Assembly: GCF_000775995.1 (NCBI RefSeq)
Contig: NZ_CP009227.1
Coordinates: forward strand, 1,488,001 to 1,552,000
DNA length: 64,000 bases
Source: Treponema sp. OMZ 838
GTDB taxonomy: Bacteria > Spirochaetota > Spirochaetia > Treponematales > Treponemataceae
Reading direction: 5' to 3'
Part shown: piece by piece, positions 58,997 through 64,000 of the stretch
How the letters are laid out: each line of letters begins with the position of its first letter
Position numbering within the stretch: the first letter of the stretch is position 1
The notes under the pieces: generated by a model
The model's input: only the letters and a program-made list of their open reading frames with translations
The model's database searches: none
What the model was told of the DNA's origin: nothing
Program-made: the position numbers and the translations under genes

Positions 58997-61900
58997 ATGA
59001 AAAGAATAAAAGAAGCCTTGGCAGGGATAGTGAAGAAAGCAGTATTTACGGTCTACCTTTTTACGGTGATAGCGCCGACGGGTGTGTACGGACAGGGGCG
59101 GAGAGAAGGGTCGCGCGGCGTGAAGAGAGAAGCAAGCGAGCTCGTAGCGCAAAAGGTCATTGGGGAAGAGGGAGGCGTGTTAGAGGCGGAAGGAGTGAGA
59201 TTTGTTATTCCTCGCGGAGCAGTGGAAGAGGCAACAAAGATAACGATTAGCCGACTGTATGAAGTAGCAGAGGGAGGAGAAGTAAAGAACGTAACGGCAG
59301 GCTTTGGCGGATGGCGGTTTTTACCGAAGGGGATGAAGTTTAAAAAAGCGTGTGAGCTATCGCTTGAGTACGACGAGCGGATAGAAGCAGAATACGCGGA
59401 AGAGATATACACGTACTATTACGATGAGAAAGAGAAGCGGTGGGTTGCATTAGAGCGAAAGAGAGTCGATGAGGAAGGGAAGCGGATCGAATCGTATACG
59501 GATCATTTTACGGATATGATCAACGGGACATTGAGTTTACCGGAGAGCCCTGAACCGGTGCGTGTGAACTTAAACAGCATCAAGGAATTAAAAGCGGCGG
59601 ATGCGGCAGGCGGGATAGAGGGAATAGAAGGATTACAAGGGGGAAGTGAAGGAAGCGCGGCGTTCGGTATAAAGCTCAAAGTACCGGAAGGAGTGAAAGG
59701 GATGGCACCTGAGCTGTCGTTACGCTATGCGAGCGGAAGCGGCTGGGGACTATTAGGGAAGGGATGGAGTTTAGGAGGAATAGAAAGCATAAGCATCGAC
59801 ACGCGGTTTGGCTTACCTGAGTATAACGGGAAGGATACGTACCTAGTGGAAGGCAGCCGTGTGAGGTATGAAGGGGGAGCGTGGATAAAGGAGCAGGAGC
59901 AGCGGTATGAACGGATAGCAAACGGCTGGGTCGAAGGGAGAGGAGTAAGTGAAAATTACTTTGAGGTAACGGGAAAAGACGGAGGGGTAAAGATATACGG
60001 GAAAGAAAGGTGGAGCGGCAAAGGAGCAGGTGCAAAATATATTTATTATTTGGATCGGGAGAGAGACAGCTTCGGAAACGAGGTACAGTATGTGTACAAG
60101 AAGGAAACCGGAGCAGAGGGTGAAGAGGTACTTCTTGAACAGGTTATCTACGGAAAAGAGAGAGATCGAAAGGTAACCATAGCGTATGAAGGAAGAGGAG
60201 ATACGCGGATAGACGGACGGGGAAAGTATGTGAGGAAAGAGAGTAAGCGGATAGCGAGCATCGAGATGAGCGTCGGTGGGCGGGCGATAAGAGCATACGG
60301 CTTTGAATATAGAGAGAATGAGATGGGAGAGAGCCTTCTTGAAAGGATAGCAGTGAAGGGAGAAGGAGAAGCAGCGGGGTATGGGTATGAATTCGGGTAT
60401 GAGCAAGCAGAGACGGATGAGAGGGGAAGGATAAAAGTATTCGGAGAGACGGAAGGGTGGGAAAGAAGCGGGAGCATAGCGGAAAGCGTACACATAAGCG
60501 GAGGAGGAAGCGGCAGCGGAGGAGCGGGAGTGAACTTTGGAGGCGCCGTGTCGATATCGGGAGGCATGACCGCTTCTGCCGGAAGCGGGAGTGGGCATAG
60601 TAAGCGGAATTTTGTGGATGTAACTGGAGACGGGATAGCGGACATTGTGGAGTGGAAGAAAGGGGAAATAAGGATATATGAAGGGAAAAAACGCAGCGAC
60701 GGAAAGATAGGATATGAGAGGGCTGAGTACTTTGACGGGAAGGCTTTAAAGGGGCTTTATTTAAGTGAGAATGAGGATTGGAACTGGAGCGTCGGCGGGA
60801 AGGTAGACATCAATGTTGGAATCAGGGATGTAAATGCCGGAACGGGTAGGGGATTAACGAAGCAGTGGAGCCGCGGGGAGAGCAAAAGCGAATTTACGGA
60901 TGTGAATCGGGACGGATATGTGGATTTTGTGTCGAAGGGAAGATACTACGAAAACGATAGGGGAAGGGGCTTTAAAGAAGGAGTCGGTTTACAGGGAGTG
61001 GAGAAAGTAGGGCTGGGGGTTAGTGAAGCAGAGAAGAGGGAAGCGGAAAAAGGGCATTATTTTCAAGAAGGGGTACAAGCGTGGCGGAGTGCGGTCAGCG
61101 GGAAAGTTGAGATAGGAGTAGAAGTAAAAGAAATAGGGGCAGGACAGTTAAGCGTGTGGAAGGGGACGAATAAAGAAGGAGTGAAGATCGGAGAATGCAG
61201 GGAAAAGAAGGCGTATGTTTTTACAGAAGCGGTGAGACGGGGCGAATATATTTATTTTGCGACGGAAACGGATAACAAGGCAGAAATCGGAGAGAGCGTC
61301 AAAGCGGGGATACGGATACGGTACAGCGAATACCAAAGAGATGAGTTACTGGGAGCGCATATAGCGTACCAGCTGCCTGAAAGGCTCACTGTTGCGCAGA
61401 TTGATGAAACATGGAAAAGATACTATGAAGCAGATCCCGGGGGAAGCGGGGAGTGGAAACTTAAAGCGGGGAATTACGTTACGCGGCTTGATGAGGAAGC
61501 GATAGAAAAGATACTGGAAAAAGGGTATTACACATACATCGGCAGTGAGATAGGAAAAGATGCCTTTGAAGCATTTTATAACGGACTGGGAACAGATACT
61601 GCAAAAGAAAGCCTAAAAAAGAGTATGGAATACGACGGGGGCTTTGAACAGTATGTGTACGACGGGCAAGAGAGCGGCGCTACACTGAACAGTGATGTAA
61701 TCAAAAAGATGAGTGAAGCCGAGCAAAAAGAAGCGGCAGGGTATAAAAACGTTGACGGAGGCGTGAAGTACCCGCTGTATTATGAGGATGGGAAAGCCTA
61801 CTACCGCGATAGGCTGACCTTGAAAACGAATAGCGAGCGGGAAAAAGGAGCGCGAGGTTACGAAGATACGGAAGGGATAGCAGTAGGAGCAATCAACGGG

Positions 61901-64000
61901 AAGACGTACCGGCTGGGCAAGGAAGGAGGAACGCTTGTTCTGTATGAGCAGGGAAAGAGAAAAGAAGAAGCGATTATAACGAAAGAGGGTGATACGGTAA
62001 AGGCGGTAGTGGATGGGCGGAATAAAACAGGGTATGAGTTTTCGATTGTGCTTGAGGGGAGAACACTCGGGAAGATAATCAGTGAGCAAGAATATGAGAA
62101 AGGGATGGGCGATATTGTCGAGCGCGGTATCGAATATCGTATCAGCCGGGTAGAAGGCTTGAGTGAAGCTGCGTATGAGAAGATAAAGGATAAAACAGTT
62201 ATCAAAAACGCCCAAATGGTTGCGATCGGAACGCTGTATGAGAAAGCGGGAAATAAGCGGCGGCTAAAGGAAAGTGAAGGAGCCCTCGTTATACAAGCGA
62301 TAGCAGAGGCGTTAAAAGAAGCGCGGAGCGGGATTAAAGTTATTATCGAGCAGAGAGAAGCAGGAGAGGTACGGATACGGGAGGTTGGGGTATTCACAGC
62401 GGAAGAGAAAGAGGCAATTGGAAGAGAGTATTTTGAAGCGATTGGAAGCTTGTATCAAATAAAGAGCGGGATAGGAGAAGCTGAACGTGCGCAGCTAGAG
62501 AAGAAGCTGAAGCGGTATGAAAGTGAGGCGTATGATTTTCCATACTTTACGTATGATGGGGCAAAGAAAGAATACCGGACAACAAAAGAGCACCTTGAGA
62601 AAGAAGAAGTGAGGAAGTTTTTAGCGTATGTAGAAAGCTATTATTACGAGGAAGTGGGGGTGGTAGTAGAGTACCCGCAGGAGAGCCGGTATCCGGTACG
62701 AGACGGGAAGATAGCAATAGTGAAGATACAAGGGGGGCAGGTCGTAACAGTCGAGGAAGAGATAGCTGTGTACCGAGGAAATGAGAACTATGAAAGCGGG
62801 AAGTATGAAGGGACTGCCGGCATAGAAGGCTTTAACCGGCATGAGCGGATGTATGGCGGAGGGAAGCGGTGGTATTACGGACTGTATTCGAGGTGGGGGG
62901 AACAAAAGTTCAGTATTGCTTCTCTTTTTGCACCGAATGAGTATGATGAAAGCGCGGCCTATAAAGACGAGAATGTTGCTGAACGAAAGAAGCAAAATAT
63001 TAAAGAGAGCCAGAAAAATGGTGAAGAAGAGAAAAATAAGTTTGCCAAGACGCTGAAAGAGAATGGAAACGAGGAAGCGATTGGAGAGACGGTAAAAGCA
63101 GAAGTAATGCAGAAGATACAGGAAGGGGTGACACTGGGCGGGTATATTCCGGTGCAGAGATATCAAACATACGTAAAGAAAGGTCAGGAGAGCGAACCGA
63201 AAGGAGAAGCGCCGAAGAAGGAAAGGAGAAGCGGACTTGTTTTTTCAAAAGAAAGCCTTATCGGAGCGTTTGCGAGCACGAGTGAAAACGGTTTTGATAG
63301 AGAGGGAGAAGTTTCGAGCACCATTCATTACTATGCAGCGTATATTGATAATGAAGTGCTGCACTCAAGCCGGATCACCGGGGGGGCATACAAAAACCTG
63401 CCGTGGGTAAAGGACGGAGGCTTTGCCCTTTCCGCGAACGAGAGCAGTAGTTTTGATAAAACACTCGAAGCACACGCGGGTGTGTCAGTCGCATCGATCA
63501 ATGCCAGTGTCGGTTTTAATAAGGGAGAAAGTAAGCAGGTACAAAGCTATCAAGACATCGATGGGGATGGGTACCCTGATATAGTAAAAACAAGCAGCGG
63601 AGGCCTGAGCGTCCAGTACGGGAATGCAGAAGGAGTCTTTCAGAAGAAGAAAGGAGGTATACAGGGAGGAGCACTGTCGACTAATAGTAATGAATCGAAA
63701 GTATTTGGAGCGGGTATAGGGCTTTCAGGATCGGTCGGGGTAATCAGAGATACTGAAGGGAGAGTTAAAAGCATTACACTGGAACCGGCCGGTTCGACAC
63801 CGCATGGCGCGAGTGTGAATGAGGGAGTAAACTATTCCAGAGGCTGGCAGCAGCAGACAGGTGGATTAGTAGACATAAACGGAGATGGGCTACCCGATTA
63901 CCAAACGGCAGCAGGAGCGAAGCTAAACCTTGGAGAAGAATTTAGAGCGGTAGGGGCGTGGCAGGCAGTGAACGTATCGGAAGGAAGCGTTAAAAGCGGC
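58997..64000 (+). CDS. Giant exported SpvB / FG-GAP protein (Tc/Rhs-like), 3' end outside window
   Basis: ATG at 58997 after GGGAG (six bases); the frame is open for all 1668 codons to the window edge. Signal peptide 1-32 (ends APTGVYG). Residues ~55-150 resemble a ZU5-like sandwich (EAEGVRFVIPRGAVEEATKI). Residues ~218-510 match the SpvB / Tc-toxin B N-terminal domain (AFGIKLKVPEGVKG, RYASGSGWGLLGKGWSLGG). FG-GAP calcium loops: DVTGDGIADIV (~541), DVNRDGYVDFV (~635), DIDGDGYPDIV (~1520), DINGDGLPDYQ (~1626). Between 645 and 1510 lies a long unassigned region rich in Glu, Lys, Tyr and coiled-coil-like text. In Tc toxins this layout is followed by an Rhs shell enclosing a toxin. Whether Rhs repeats follow here is not visible. 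Last gene seen of the operon. Confidence 0.88.
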   Translation, partial: MKRIKEALAGIVKKAVFTVYLFTVIAPTGVYGQGRREGSRGVKREASELVAQKVIGEEGGVLEAEGVRFVIPRGAVEEATKITISRLYEVAEGGEVKNVTAGFGGWRFLPKGMKFKKACELSLEYDERIEAEYAEEIYTYYYDEKEKRWVALERKRVDEEGKRIESYTDHFTDMINGTLSLPESPEPVRVNLNSIKELKAADAAGGIEGIEGLQGGSEGSAAFGIKLKVPEGVKGMAPELSLRYASGSGWGLLGKGWSLGGIESISIDTRFGLPEYNGKDTYLVEGSRVRYEGGAWIKEQEQRYERIANGWVEGRGVSENYFEVTGKDGGVKIYGKERWSGKGAGAKYIYYLDRERDSFGNEVQYVYKKETGAEGEEVLLEQVIYGKERDRKVTIAYEGRGDTRIDGRGKYVRKESKRIASIEMSVGGRAIRAYGFEYRENEMGESLLERIAVKGEGEAAGYGYEFGYEQAETDERGRIKVFGETEGWERSGSIAESVHISGGGSGSGGAGVNFGGAVSISGGMTASAGSGSGHSKRNFVDVTGDGIADIVEWKKGEIRIYEGKKRSDGKIGYERAEYFDGKALKGLYLSENEDWNWSVGGKVDINVGIRDVNAGTGRGLTKQWSRGESKSEFTDVNRDGYVDFVSKGRYYENDRGRGFKEGVGLQGVEKVGLGVSEAEKREAEKGHYFQEGVQAWRSAVSGKVEIGVEVKEIGAGQLSVWKGTNKEGVKIGECREKKAYVFTEAVRRGEYIYFATETDNKAEIGESVKAGIRIRYSEYQRDELLGAHIAYQLPERLTVAQIDETWKRYYEADPGGSGEWKLKAGNYVTRLDEEAIEKILEKGYYTYIGSEIGKDAFEAFYNGLGTDTAKESLKKSMEYDGGFEQYVYDGQESGATLNSDVIKKMSEAEQKEAAGYKNVDGGVKYPLYYEDGKAYYRDRLTLKTNSEREKGARGYEDTEGIAVGAINGKTYRLGKEGGTLVLYEQGKRKEEAIITKEGDTVKAVVDGRNKTGYEFSIVLEGRTLGKIISEQEYEKGMGDIVERGIEYRISRVEGLSEAAYEKIKDKTVIKNAQMVAIGTLYEKAGNKRRLKESEGALVIQAIAEALKEARSGIKVIIEQREAGEVRIREVGVFTAEEKEAIGREYFEAIGSLYQIKSGIGEAERAQLEKKLKRYESEAYDFPYFTYDGAKKEYRTTKEHLEKEEVRKFLAYVESYYYEEVGVVVEYPQESRYPVRDGKIAIVKIQGGQVVTVEEEIAVYRGNENYESGKYEGTAGIEGFNRHERMYGGGKRWYYGLYSRWGEQKFSIASLFAPNEYDESAAYKDENVAERKKQNIKESQKNGEEEKNKFAKTLKENGNEEAIGETVKAEVMQKIQEGVTLGGYIPVQRYQTYVKKGQESEPKGEAPKKERRSGLVFSKESLIGAFASTSENGFDREGEVSSTIHYYAAYIDNEVLHSSRITGGAYKNLPWVKDGGFALSANESSSFDKTLEAHAGVSVASINASVGFNKGESKQVQSYQDIDGDGYPDIVKTSSGGLSVQYGNAEGVFQKKKGGIQGGALSTNSNESKVFGAGIGLSGSVGVIRDTEGRVKSITLEPAGSTPHGASVNEGVNYSRGWQQQTGGLVDINGDGLPDYQTAAGAKLNLGEEFRAVGAWQAVNVSEGSVKSG

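Noticed and set aside
59053..63248. Several long open frames on the minus strand across the giant gene
   Set aside because: They are rich in Ser, Pro, Leu and Phe in a pattern that mirrors the purine-rich plus strand, lack ribosome binding sites, and overlap a convincing exported multi-domain protein.

Overview
The window reads as a spirochaete chromosome, most likely an oral Treponema of the T. medium / T. vincentii type. The evidence is a FlaB core flagellin of treponemal type, the neighbouring motility sigma factor FliA with a FapA-like protein, lipoproteins with relaxed spirochaetal lipoboxes, a tmRNA whose tag ends DYALAA, and many proteins that look restricted to treponemes. Outside the ends, base composition is moderate. 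The left 2.3 kb is very AT-rich and the right 10 kb is strikingly purine-rich on its coding strand.

Layout. 1-2400: AT-rich array of small or decayed ORFs, each followed by a similar ~60-100 bp foldable repeat resembling integron attC sites. 2470-11050: xseB-mutL, a HerA-type ATPase, a membrane protein, a degenerate HD-GYP protein and mutS2. 11370-16480: flagellin, a spirochaetal protein, a PHP phosphatase with an apparently leaderless promoter, acylphosphatase, a palindromic repeat element and an AEC transporter. 16490-19150: three-gene operon around an unusual P1B-type ATPase. 19290-21370: tRNA-Gln, tRNA-Glu and ptsI. 21380-28520: a complete citrate lyase locus, citC diverging from citDEFG-citS-citX. 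28750-30220: two toxin-antitoxin modules bracketed by 59-bp direct repeats. 30280-37950: der, merR, a membrane protein, fliA, fapA, two small proteins and pncB. 38000-49470: a lipoprotein, a membrane-bound LuxR regulator, a secreted nuclease-like protein, hppA, trpS, an exported protein split by an in-frame stop, a BI-1 protein, ssrA, an exported protein and a cluster of palindromic repeats. 49470-53880: lepB-ftsI-Maf-type glycosyltransferase.

54000-64000 is the most interesting part. A consensus-like promoter drives seven tightly packed genes: a lipoprotein with a TPR-like tail, an anchored coiled-coil protein, an outer-membrane beta-barrel candidate, two lipoproteins with beta-sandwich-type domains, a short secretin, and a giant exported protein (at least 1668 residues, still open at the window end) with an SpvB-type Tc-toxin N-terminus and FG-GAP motifs. 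I infer a dedicated export route for a Tc/Rhs-like surface or secreted protein: Sec to the periplasm, then its own secretin with lipoprotein and barrel partners. I do not recognise this combination as a described system.

Other threads. The citrate locus supplies all lyase subunits, prosthetic-group synthesis and attachment, ligase and transporter, but no oxaloacetate decarboxylase is present here. FlaB, FliA, the FapA cluster and the Maf-type enzyme point to flagellar assembly and possibly flagellin glycosylation. Several genes (PHP phosphatase, ptsI, trpS) have a -10 box only 6-7 bases before the ATG and no Shine-Dalgarno, which suggests leaderless transcripts.
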